Below, piece by piece: positions 49,290-61,794 of a stretch of 64,000 bases of DNA (positions are counted from its first letter, which is position 1; every line of letters starts with the position of its first letter). Both the position numbers and the translations under genes were made by a program. Where the stretch lies: assembly GCA_905250115.1 (NCBI GenBank), contig CAJNOI010000012.1, positions 725,273 through 789,272 of the forward strand, in the 5' to 3' direction. This DNA is from Adineta steineri. Its lineage: Eukaryota; Rotifera; Eurotatoria; Adinetida; Adinetidae. The notes under the pieces are model-generated. The model saw only the letters and a list, made by a program, of their open reading frames with translations. It was not told the origin of the DNA and ran no database searches.

Positions 49290-49980
49290 TTATAATAATG
49301 AAGGAAAAAAACGATAAACATGTTCTGCATAAACTATTGGACGGTCAAGAATTATTCGTTGCACTCGACTACAATTACGACGCATTTCATCTTTTCGAAA
49401 ATTTTTTGTGACGTCTTCCAGTTTGTCATAATTAACTTTTAATTCTGTTAAACAAGGTAGATGGGTTTTTGTTTCATTAAGAAAATGTTCAAGATAATAA
49501 AAGTGAGCATCTTTCACGTCAAGAACAATAAGATGTAAAAATTCAATAATTGAACACCAACCTTTTTCAAGAAGATAACGTTCTTCATAACGCCAATATG
49601 GTTGTTGAATATTTGAGATAGATAAATAAATATTTAACATTTGGAAAAGATCTTTGAAGTCGAACGAAAAATTCATGTTTGAATGGATTTTCATCTTTTA
49701 ATTTCAAATAAGTAACAGAATTAAAAGTAATATTTGGAATATTATTTGAGATTTTATCAAGATAATGAAATTTAGTTGGAAGTGAAAATATTCGATATAA
49801 TATTAAAGAATAATTCAAATAATCTATCATACAAGTTACTTGTCCATATTTTTTATTTGTAAATGATTGTTCAATATCACTAATAGATATAGGAACGATA
49901 ATTTCTTCTACGGATTGAATATAAAATGTAAATCTACGAAGTTGTTTCATATGAATAAGTAATTTATCATCAATAAGCAC
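49290..49980 (-). pseudogene. F-box/LRR-type protein remnant with frameshift
   Basis: Two overlapping frames together give one bdelloid-type F-box/LRR C-terminal region. The first (49980 to about 49650) has HMKQLRRFTFYI, SDIEQSFTNKKYGQV, IPNITFNSVTYLKL and FKHEFFVRLQRSFPNVKYL. The second (about 49645 to 49290) continues with NIQQPYWRYEERYLLEKGW, EHFLNETKTHLPCLTELKV and IVYAEHVYRFFPSLL. The shift lies near 49640-49655, so a base or two is gained or lost. The N-terminal F-box is missing. In this large family the F-box recruits an SCF ubiquitin ligase. Confidence 0.6.
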
Positions 49981-50420
49981 AATTTTAAAGAATGAAAATT
50001 AGAAATAAAGTTGTTTCTTTTGTTCTCAAATATTGTTCTCAATTGTTTACGATTTAAGATTATCATTAATTCTATAATAAAAAGTATATGTATTTATTTA
50101 TGTGTGTTTGAACGTCTTTCTTAAATTAATGAATAATTTAAACATGTGCTTTGCTATCTATTGCATGGAGTATGTGAATAAATCAAAGTGATTACTATTT
50201 AAATTTAACTCAAATTTTCTTACGAAATTAAGATACTTAACAAGATTGAAAGTTATAACTGAAGTTATAACTTGGATTGAAGATTCGAATTATTTGAATT
50301 ATTTTTACCGTTTTTCTCAGCTATTAACTTTTGAGAAAAATTAGTTTTAGCTATCACGCTGCTATCGATCCATAGGAAACAAAATACAGAAGAACAACAT
50401 AACAAACAAATATAAACGAC

Positions 50421-50443
50421 AGTGAGGGTGAGGGTGAGGGTGT
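50421..50443. repeat. Telomere-like repeat, copy 12 (GTGAGG array)
   Basis: GTGAGGGTGAGGGTGAGGGTG: three tandem GTGAGG units, a variant of the G-rich arm without a clear partner. Confidence 0.65.
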
Positions 50444-51215
50444 CTATACTATTAAAAAAAGATACCAATAATAACAAAAACAAAACAAAAGAATTAGAGA
50501 CAATAGGAAAATAAGAAAAAATTATCATTGATATGTTTTTGTTAAAACAAATCATATGAACAAAACTCAATTCTTATTCATTTATAAACAAAAATATTAA
50601 CTGATTATTTTATTTATCAATCCAAACAAGTATAGTGAATATAGGACAGTACAAACGTCTTTGTCCTCAATATTTTATTTATTCTTTAGAATGAAATTTA
50701 TAAATAGGAAAGCCAACTATATACGCAAATAAGGTATAATACAAAGTAAAACATTGTGCTTTTATAGACTTCGCCAAATTATTTAGAAAGATCAAATCGA
50801 TTCTTTTAATTCTTTCTCACGTAGAAATCTTTCTAGTTCATTTCAATAGGAGGATTTCTACTATTTCCCACAGTGTTTGAGAATTGATTAAAGATTTTCT
50901 ATTCTATCAACATCAAAACAATTCAACAGCTAGTCAAATCGTTTCGAATATCTTTTGCACAGATATTGCTTTATCATATATTTTAGTATTTAGAACTATT
51001 ATCTTTCTACAAGCGCCAATATCAATCGATTTTTTTTATAATTTTCATAGCTATATGTAGATCTTATTCGATCTTGTAGAAAGTTGACTTATGTACAGAA
51101 CATTTAGAAGATTATTCTACCAAAAAGAATATGAAAAACACCTTTCGTAATTCACTATCGAATATTTTCATCATTAGGATGCAACTACTAGATGAGTCAT
51201 ATTCTCGATGAAGAA

Positions 51216-51225
51216 AGAAATTTCT
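51216..51225. promoter_or_regulatory. Possible heat-shock element
   Basis: AGAAATTTCT is a perfect inverted nGAAnnTTCn pair about 195 bp upstream of the ubiquitin start. Polyubiquitin genes are often heat-inducible, but such a short AT-rich palindrome can arise by chance. Confidence 0.25.
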
Positions 51226-51358
51226 CGTTCTCGTTTTTTACCAATGAGTCACATCATATTTTGTCTTTCCTTCCTTTGATATACATTATGTTTTACCCGT
51301 GGCAGTCATGATTACTGTTATATTGCTCAACATTGAAAAATCGGAGTGATCAAAGTAG

Positions 51359-51366
51359 TATATAAG
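51359..51366 (+). promoter_or_regulatory. TATA box of the ubiquitin-VWA gene
   Basis: TATATAAG lies 62 bp before the ATG, a fitting distance for a short leader. Confidence 0.55.
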
Positions 51367-51369
51367 TAG

Positions 51370-53546
<2,177 letters not shown>

Positions 53547-54603
53547 TTATTTCTATCTGTGTATTAAATATCTTTTTTATTAAATAAATATTCGTGAATT
53601 AAATTCTAAATTTACATTGATCTACGTGTGATATAAAAGTGTGAATGTAGTTTATTCTTTACTCACCCATATCCATCCTCCAGAGACGCTCTAGTATTAT
53701 GATTATGAATATGACGTTATTAAAACACGATTAAGTAATGTTACAACAAGATCAATATCTCTTCAATCATTTCGAGTTTGTTGGCTATAATAAATTGAGC
53801 AACAAAAAGTTTTCTTAAATTTTACTACTTTATAATGAGAACTGATTCATGGACGACGAAGAAAAATATCATTGAATACATCTTGGTTTGGATATTAGAC
53901 AACTCATTCTCGCATCCTCATTCCCATCTTTCTATATTGACAGTTTTGTGATACTGTTACAATCTTTGATATTGTATAAGATACTATTAAAAGAAACAAT
54001 ATGTATGTTTTATTTGTATATCCAAAATCGCAACGTTACAACATTTTTTTCCATCTCTTATACCTTATTTCATTCAAAAAGAATCCACCAAACACAAAAA
54101 TAGATAGATAGAACAAATAAAGACAAATTCGTAAGAGAAAAGAGATTATAGAGTTTGGATACAAAAGAAAAACATCAAGAATATCAATCAATATATGGGA
54201 AGAATGAAAAATTTGCACTACACATCACTAAAAAAAGAATGACAATTGTAAAATAACGACGTACATACATAAAAAGAAAGAGAGATAAATATTATGCATG
54301 GATGAAGAAGATACTAGTATTTGTTTATAGGCGCAAGACATGAGGGAAAGAAAATTATAGGGTACATAACATTGGATTGTTACAGACATGCCTTATGAAA
54401 AGTGAGAAGATCTATTTTATTAAAAGTTTGGAATCACACAAATCATGAATATAAAACTAAAACAAAACAAGAAAAGAGATAGTATTTATCAATGTCATTC
54501 CGTTAAGAAAACTCATCTCAGTTAACTTAATGTGACATACATTGCTATAGGTCCTACATCAGTATTACCATTTCTCAGATAATATGATATTATATAGTAA
54601 TCT

Positions 54604-54703
54604 NNNNNNNNNNNNNNNNNNNNNNNNNNNNNNNNNNNNNNNNNNNNNNNNNNNNNNNNNNNNNNNNNNNNNNNNNNNNNNNNNNNNNNNNNNNNNNNNN
54701 NNN
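54604..54703. other. Assembly gap (100 N)
   Basis: A run of exactly 100 N, size unknown. It abuts the GC-richer block on its right. Confidence 0.99.
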
Positions 54704-55040
54704 TGCCACGGCCTGAGTTTTAAAGATAAAATTCTGAAAATTATTTTACAGAGACAACTTTTAGTGCTCTATCCAATGATTGAATCAGAATTTCTGAAAA
54801 AGATTCACGAAGACTAAAAAATGGTGATTCTGGGGCCCATTTTTTGATAAAATCGACTTTTCAGCCTGTTCTGCCGGAGTTAGCGCATGATGGAAGGCCA
54901 AACTAAATATGCATTCCCATACAACTCGATGAGGGCTACAAGACTAGCATACTTAAATCTTGCCGGGAATATGTTCTGTAAAAAGTGGGAGGAGCTGTGT
55001 GGAAACACCCGAATGTATGATGGCAGTTCTCACCTAATTT
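54704..55040. mobile_element. GC-richer block beside the gap, possible mobile-element remnant
   Basis: The base composition is clearly less AT-rich than everything around it, with words such as TGGGGCCC, CTGCCGGAGTTAGCGC and TGGGAGGAGCTGTGTGG. An abrupt shift next to an assembly gap is what a collapsed repeat looks like. No terminal repeat or coding frame can be seen. Confidence 0.35.
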
Positions 55041-55046
55041 GACTAA

Positions 55047-55135
55047 ATTTTCAGTATTTTCGTGAAAGAAAAATGATGTATTTAGTTTCTCATCATTGCT
55101 ATTGAATTGTCTTCTGCAGACATAGATGAAGATCA
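55047..55135. repeat. Dispersed ~85-bp repeat, copy A
   Basis: It shares AAATTTTCA, GATGT.TTTAGTTT.TCATCA, GCTATTGAATT.TCTTCT and CAGACATAGA with 57910-57992, in direct orientation. Confidence 0.6.
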
Positions 55136-55682
55136 GTATTTCGAAGTTTAATATCTTTGCTGCTTATGATGTATATCTATTCACACCTACACACATACCT
55201 TTGAATATTCTGTTGTTGTTTTTAGTTCATTGCCAATAAAAATATAATTTTGTAGTTGCTAACAACGTTTTATTTTATTTTATCTACACAGATTTGTTCT
55301 TATTGAACAAGTAAATAATATTTTTCCATATAATAAGTTATTTTCTTCATCAATAAATAGTGATGATTATTAAAAAATTGATTAATTTGAAAAAGTGAAT
55401 TTGTATCATTTTCTTCAATATGAAATTATAAATTGAGTAACCATTTACTTGTTGCCCTACAAAAATAATAGGTTGTTCTTTCTCATATTAAAATTTATAA
55501 TTACAAGAATTTAAATATCGATCTTAAATTAATCAGAAAAATAGATTTAATAAATTTTATCGATTTATTCGCTACAAATGCCGTAGATTCTTAAAAAAAG
55601 ACTATATTTACAAGTTTTGTAATAAGTAAATTTCTTTAAAATGCATTCTAATAGAGAACAATGATGTTCTTAGTACATTTTA

Positions 55683-56009
55683 CTAATAACCATATCCATA
55701 AGGAGATCCATAACCACCACCCATACCACCATAACCACCCATACCCATACCACCCATGCCACCATTCATACCACCACCGTATCCACCACCCATACCTCCG
55801 TATGGATCTCCAAAACCTCCACCCATACCGCCCATGCCACCACCGTAACCACCACCCATACCTCCGTATGGATCGCCATAACCTCCACCCATACCACCAC
55901 CACCAAAACCTCCACCGCCGAAACCTCCTTCAAATTAGAAAAATACGAATAAATTTAAATAAATAAGTATATTATTCTTACCATGATGATGATGATGTCC
56001 ACCGTACAT
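55683..56009 (-). CDS. Small Gly/Tyr/Met-rich protein with His run
   Basis: Two exons (55982-56009, 55683-55927) join in phase 1 to 90 residues. The protein opens MYGGHHHHH, then GGFGGGG, and two copies of a repeat with GGGYGDPYGGMGGGYGGGM, ending GSPYGYGY. There is no signal peptide. Similar Gly/Tyr-rich small proteins act as structural, metal-binding or antimicrobial peptides in other invertebrates; which applies here is unknown. The opposite strand is open only because of the GGN repeats. The first exon is tiny, but ATG, donor and acceptor are all clear. Confidence 0.65.
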
Positions 56010-58446
56010 TGTTATTGTTTATATGATATAAAAAATCGAATAATAAATATGAGAATGTGTATATGATATAGCGTATTAACGCATGTTTATATACTCATAG
56101 TTTTGTTCTCTTCTTTATTTTTATTAGTAATCGACTCTTTTGAAAAATAAGAGACAAAACGCCGTGATGCATATCGGAAATAATCGAATTATTCGTTTAG
56201 AAATACCAAACAACCTTCTAAAAAAATTATGCACTATGAAAAAGTACATAATACTTATATTTAAGCGTATCTATATACGCAGAAAAATAAAATGACGACG
56301 TAACGAAATATTCTTTTTTATGAAAACAATATTATTTTTTTATACGTAAATAACCTGTATGTACTATTTGATACAATAATACTTTTTATGTATTCATTTT
56401 ATTTTTCTATTAAAGAGATCTTTAATTAGCTAAATGAATATTTTTATATCGATATTTAGTAAAAAGATATTATAACTTAACAAAAATCCGTTACAAACAT
56501 ATTAATTATTAATCTTGCATAAGATATTATTTTTAATGAAAATGAACTTATGATATTTCTTAAATCATATCTATTACTGAATTCACTTTATCATATGACT
56601 ATATTCTATAAATTTCAATGTTTGTTTTTAACTGTTTCATTATCGATCAACATCATCTTTTTTCAATTTTACAGTATTCACAATAAATCTAGAAATGATC
56701 GGTATAATCTGTAGCAGTCGGTTAAGGAATTTAATTGAGTTTGTAATACTATAAATAAAAAAATTATTTCTATATTTTTAATTTAAAGAAAAAGAAAAAG
56801 AGAATTGAGAATAATTTATGGTTGTAGATTAAATTTGATATATGAAAAATATTTTCTTCTGTTAATAACAAAGTAGAATATTGCCTATTTGAATAAATAC
56901 AATGAATGTAAGAAAAAAAGAAATTTAGATTAAAGATAAAATTAATTTTTTGATTATTCAGGTTTCTTCTTCATTATGAATATTGATTTATAAGCGGGAC
57001 ATTGGTTTTTTAGAATCAAAGAAAAAGAGATTTTTTTCATAACTGAAACATTCAGCGATTGGTTGTTTTTTTCATAGAAGGTACAGAATTGCTTACGTAG
57101 AATTATTTTATTATCCAAGGTATAAAGATTTTGTATAATCTGTTCAAGTGTAATAGATAGACATTTTGTTTTTTATTTCATTTACATCGAATAGGGGATC
57201 GGTGGTATAGGTTGCTTATTCGTATGTTGATCATAAAGCTGCTTTTACGTACTAAAATTTTCTCTTTCAGAAAAAATTTTTCATTTTTATTTTTTTCTCA
57301 CGCATGCTAATCTCAACTAAATTCTCACGTTAACTGTGACATACACAAAGATAAGGGGCGGCAACTCAATGGATCTTTTCGGTTAATAATAACAATTCTA
57401 GTTCAACAGACACATTCCGAATATTTAAAATAGTTTTCTAAAAACTATTGCAACAGTCTTCATCAAAAGAGAATAAAGAGTTTCTTCGAGAAAATTTTCA
57501 TTTAATATATAACAAAGTCACAAGATCTAGATGGTATTATTTAATGTGAGAAATTATAAATTGAAAAGTTTGAAGTAATAGTTGTTATTCTCAACTTTGT
57601 GATTCTGCGGATCTTTATAATATTTTAAAAGAAATTATTCATCCGAACATGTAATGAAAAGTCGATATTTTATATGTAAAAGTTTTACATGTTACTGCAA
57701 TGAAAGAATATAAATGCTTTTAAAATTGTTTACTTTAGAAAAAGACTTTTTTTTAAACACATTTCTTAAAGTAAATATATTCATTTGTCTACTTTCATTT
57801 TTACCTAAGTAAATGAATACTCAAAAAAACCATCGAATTTCTTTTATTTACTCATTTTTTTTCTCTGTTGACCGACTAGAACTATACAATTATAATCTAG
57901 AATTTGATCAAATTTTCATAAAAACAAAACGATGTGTTTAGTTTGTCATCATGCTATTGAATTATCTTCTACAGACATAGAGCAAGATTAGCATCTACGC
58001 TCTCAAGATAAATAAATCGTCGAAGTTGCAGCCTATTGCACGATACGAAGCGAAAGTTGATTTTTTTTCCAACAGCAATACATTTTGCACATAATTGCAT
58101 CAGAATGTTTGATTTTATGTATTTATGTTGATTGCGAAATAATTGTGACTCAGAGGGCGTCCACAATCCAATCGAAATCACCACGCAATTGAAGCGTCAT
58201 AGAATACATGATTATTTTACTTTTGAATTTAAATCGAAAGGTACGAATGAAAGAAAATGGCGTTTGATTACTCATGATAGAACAAACACAAAATAACATC
58301 ATAATATAGATTCATTATTTTACAGTGCTTGGATTTTTCCAACATAGAAATACATATTGCGGAAGTATCTCCACGTTCGTAAATATTGTATATATATATA
58401 TATATACATATAAAACAAGCAAGAGAAATAGAAAAACGTTAACATT
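56010..58446. other. Intergenic, 2.4 kb, AT-rich
   Basis: This lies between divergent genes. It contains copy B of the dispersed repeat and a (TA)n tract at about 58389-58407 that may serve the next gene. A 71-codon minus-strand frame at 57969-58184 has no recognisable feature. Confidence 0.6.
57910..57992. repeat. Dispersed ~85-bp repeat, copy B
   Basis: Partner of 55047-55135. Confidence 0.6.
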
Positions 58447-58958
58447 ATGTTTGGTCGGATTTCTAAACCCATTCAAAGCTGTTCGTTACTTGTTCGACGG
58501 TAAGTTTGTAGACAAATTCTCTCTTATAAGAAATTTATCTGGACCTTTTCCCCACACTCTCATGCGATATACTTCAATATTTATTAATAATCGTGTTGAC
58601 GAAAAGGAAAAATATATGAACTATTTTGTATATCATTTCTAGTACTTTGGCAGCTGAAATCATCAAAGATGGTTTAATGCCTGCCACAGCAATAACTCTA
58701 CAAGAAACAAATGTATCTGTTGCAACTCAAACAGAGCACAAATGGTTGAATAATAAATATCCAGGATATACTCTCAAATCAAAAGCAATGGTCACCGATA
58801 GTGGAAAATATCTTGATCGATTCAGTATCTTGACAAAAGATGGACAACAACAAAACATTTACTTTGATATCACGCAATGCTACGCATGTTCAGTTTCACA
58901 CTTGAAAGACATGTTCAACAAGCAACAAGAATCTGATAAAACTTCGCAAGCTGAGTAA
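58447..58958 (+). CDS. Small protein with probable mitochondrial presequence
   Basis: Exons 58447-58499 and 58643-58958 join in phase 2 to 122 residues. The N-terminus MFGRISKPIQSCSLLVRRTL has Arg/Lys/Ser, no acidic residue and an amphipathic look, as in mitochondrial targeting peptides. The remainder is soluble (EHKWLNNKYPGYTLKSKAMV, YFDITQCYACSVSHLKDMF). I recognise no family. The CYAC pair could bind metal or form a disulphide. The gene is convergent with the F-box gene; only 238 bp separate their stops, and a fold-back repeat fills that space. Confidence 0.6.
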
Positions 58959-59067
58959 AACTAAGATATAATATGGACTTTGTTTTTGTTTCTGTGCAAA
59001 ACTTGACTTCGTTTGTATTAATTGCTCTACTAAACAAATAATCCAGAATAAATTTCCTGAGTTATAA

Positions 59068-59137
59068 TCTGGGTGTGGGTGTGATTTAGGATTGTAAAGA
59101 CACGTATCTATACCCACCAATCCACACACACATACAT
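59068..59137. repeat. Telomere-like fold-back repeat, copy 13
   Basis: CTGGGTGTGGGTGTGATTTAG on the left and TACCCACCAATCCACACACA on the right, about 30 bp apart, sit between two convergent stop codons. Confidence 0.6.
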
Positions 59138-59196
59138 CTTCTAGATAGCTTGATGAATACAAAAAACACTCTGTTTGCTCAGAAAACATATTGATG

Positions 59197-60828
59197 TCAT
59201 TGCGATTGGTTAGCCAAAATAACTTGTATCTCTGCAGTAATATTATCAATTTGGATAATTTCGTGTTCGATTAACTTTTTTAACAGTGTCCTGTTTCGTG
59301 TCAATTGCAGTGCATCGATAAAATTTTCGAGTTTCGAATTTCTTCTTTGTAAATCACATCCTATCGCTATTAAAAATTTGATTAGACGATGTCGACAGCC
59401 ACGCACCTTGAGACAAACATAAAGTAATGCATCATTTCCATCCTTATCTAATCGATGAACGAGTAATCGTGATAAGTTCAATAAATGTTTCACAAGTTTA
59501 CATTCTTTCTTCTGTAATAAAATAAACAACAGATCTGAGCTTGTCAGCCACGGTCTTAATTGTATATCACTCAAGAGTACCTTAAACAATTGTCTTTTTT
59601 TTCTGCTTCCAGTTATAATATCGACAATTTGTTGACTAGTCTTGGATTTACGAAATAAATTTTGTACGTGCACACTCTCACTATAGATAAATGGAATTAT
59701 ATTTAGTTGATTGTTTTCGATTAAATTGCATACAGCTTGTGCAAAGGTATCATGCTTATCACACGATGTTACGTCTTTTAAATCATATTCGTGAAGTATA
59801 ATTCTCAATATTTCCATTTGGCTTGTGTGAATAAATATTTCCTCATAAGTGGAAGGTTCAGTCAAATTGATCATATTTAATATATCCAAAAGAATATCTT
59901 CAAGGAAAAAGTCTTCATCGAATAGATGTTTCAGACAATGTACAGTAAAGAGGAATAGGTTCAGCACAGCTTTATACCAGTTCATATTGATAGGGTTAAG
60001 TCGTACAGGAGCGTAATCATGAAAGTATTTTAATCGATAAATCGAGTATAATAGAAAATAGTGTGTAGAACGACTTTTCGTATCATAATTAGTGTAGCCT
60101 TTATTTTTGAGAAGCTTCGGATTAGAAATTAGTAATGCTTTGAACATTTGAATGAGAGGATTGATAAGTCGTTGATCATTAGATTTAGTGAGATTGGCCT
60201 TTGCTAATAACCATTTATTTATTGCTTTAGTAAAATTAAATTCTTTCTCATCGTCATCATCACATTCAAGACTAGCACCTTGAGTAAGAATACGAGACTC
60301 AATTCGTTTCATATCTATGAGTGATTCGGATGAGAAATGTGGTTCCCATGCACAATAGGCATCTTGTGGACATAAAGCAACTGGTAAATAATGAAACATC
60401 TTCTTCAATTCATTATCGAGGCTACTAATTACAATAGCAGTATTACGTGAACGTATAGACTGAAATCGTTTTATATTTGATTGAAATTCATCGCCCAATC
60501 GGTTGAAAGTTTCTCTAATATAAGAGACAATTAATGATTGAAAACATTGATAAAGATTTTTATCGTCTTCTGTTGTTTTCAAAGATGAAAATTGATGACA
60601 TATCTCGTGAAATGAATCACAATTGTAATAATAGTTAATATCTGAATCATCAAGATTCGTATATAATAAATCAGTAAATAGATGCAAACATCTGTCGATA
60701 AGAATGTTATTTAGACGTTGGTTTAATCCAGAGAATGCTCGAAATATTGTATAAGCGTTGCCAGAATATCGCACAATGTTCATTAAAATTTCATTGGGTA
60801 ATATTTCAAAGGTAGACATCGACGACAT
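59197..60828 (-). CDS. F-box and ankyrin-like repeat protein
   Basis: A single exon of 543 residues starts at the first of two close ATGs (MSSMSTF). Residues 6-50 form an F-box (FEILPNEILMNIVRYSGNAY), the SKP1-binding module of SCF ubiquitin ligases. A long helical middle has no recognisable motif. The last ~120 residues look like two or three degenerate ankyrin repeats (LDKDGNDALLYVCLKV, RLIKFLIAIGCDLQRRNSKL). F-box proteins of this design are abundant in bdelloids and presumably choose ubiquitylation targets. No breaks are seen, so it is probably active. Confidence 0.75.
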   Translation of the reverse strand: MSSMSTFEILPNEILMNIVRYSGNAYTIFRAFSGLNQRLNNILIDRCLHLFTDLLYTNLDDSDINYYYNCDSFHEICHQFSSLKTTEDDKNLYQCFQSLIVSYIRETFNRLGDEFQSNIKRFQSIRSRNTAIVISSLDNELKKMFHYLPVALCPQDAYCAWEPHFSSESLIDMKRIESRILTQGASLECDDDDEKEFNFTKAINKWLLAKANLTKSNDQRLINPLIQMFKALLISNPKLLKNKGYTNYDTKSRSTHYFLLYSIYRLKYFHDYAPVRLNPINMNWYKAVLNLFLFTVHCLKHLFDEDFFLEDILLDILNMINLTEPSTYEEIFIHTSQMEILRIILHEYDLKDVTSCDKHDTFAQAVCNLIENNQLNIIPFIYSESVHVQNLFRKSKTSQQIVDIITGSRKKRQLFKVLLSDIQLRPWLTSSDLLFILLQKKECKLVKHLLNLSRLLVHRLDKDGNDALLYVCLKVRGCRHRLIKFLIAIGCDLQRRNSKLENFIDALQLTRNRTLLKKLIEHEIIQIDNITAEIQVILANQSQ

Positions 60829-61794
60829 CCTGTAATGCTGTTATCTCTAAATGTCAAAGATGAAATATTCACCATGCACTTTCTTGCACATGTTTTGCGC
60901 AATTATTGAGTCAATTTACATACTTCTTTTTTCTGTTCTCTATATTGACAAATAAATGAGAGAAATACGTAAAGAAAAACCTTTTTTAACCGATGTGCAG
61001 AGTAGAACAGAAAAATAGTATATCAACTGAGTCAGTAATTACACAAATCTTATGCAATAACGTGTACACGAAAATACTTATTGAAATTTTTCTTGTTTTG
61101 GCATGTAACAATGACACCACTATCTTTGTCGCCAATCTTCGAAATGCTTTTTACAAATGGTTAGAGTTATCGATGTTTCGAAAATTTATATTGTTTTTTT
61201 TCAAGCAGTATAACAAACAAAATATAATCAGTCTTGAGGGTGGCTGTGAATGTTCTATTTCACCCACACCCTCAAGATGTTATAATGATATTAGCAAAAG
61301 AAACTTTTCATGACTCTATTGAGTCAGAAGTCAACTACGCCCTTGATAAAAAAATATCAATGACACCAATTCGGAAGTAATATTTCAATCCGCCTCAATG
61401 TCCTTTTTTTCTCATTTGTTCGTAATACACCAGATAAGTGCATAACAGAACGATAAAGTAAGTGATTGATATTTTGATAGTTGAGTCAAAAAAAAGAAAG
61501 ATTAAAGGATAAATCTGAATAAGGACATAAACTACGCCTTTGGTATTACTAAGTATAACTATTTTTTCTTTTGACAACTATCGAATAAATATCAAATTAT
61601 TGTTGTAAACTAATCGGTTAAAGATGTGATATATACACAGTATAGCTGATTAATCATTGAGGATTTAAATTCTAATGAGAATGGGTTAAATATTATTGAT
61701 TTTGGTTTGGGCGAGCCATCAAAGTGAGTCATCATCGATAAGACTATATCTTAAGATGGATTAACAATAGAACAGTACCACAATTCTCAACAAA
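60829..61794. other. Intergenic, 1.0 kb, between divergent genes
   Basis: Contains one very regular fold-back repeat and otherwise AT-rich sequence. The open frame at 60993-61313 runs through the repeat and is not called. Confidence 0.6.
61233..61276. repeat. Telomere-like fold-back repeat, copy 14 (shortest, most regular)
   Basis: CTTGAGGGTGGCTGTGAA and TTTCACCCACACCCTCAAG are inverted with a loop of about 8-10 bp. Outer arms CTTGAGGGTG/CACCCTCAAG match perfectly. Confidence 0.8.

Larger units (their letters stand above)
53547..55682. other. Intergenic, 2.1 kb, with an assembly gap
   Basis: AT-rich sequence, then the 100-N gap, then a compositionally different block (54704-55040), then AT-rich sequence with one dispersed repeat. 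A weak CCACACC-type remnant lies near 55184-55202. No gene is called. Confidence 0.55.

Noticed and set aside
55661-55966. His/Pro/Tyr-rich plus-strand open frame
   Set aside because: It is the complement of GGN repeats in the Gly/His-rich gene, which has clean splice sites.
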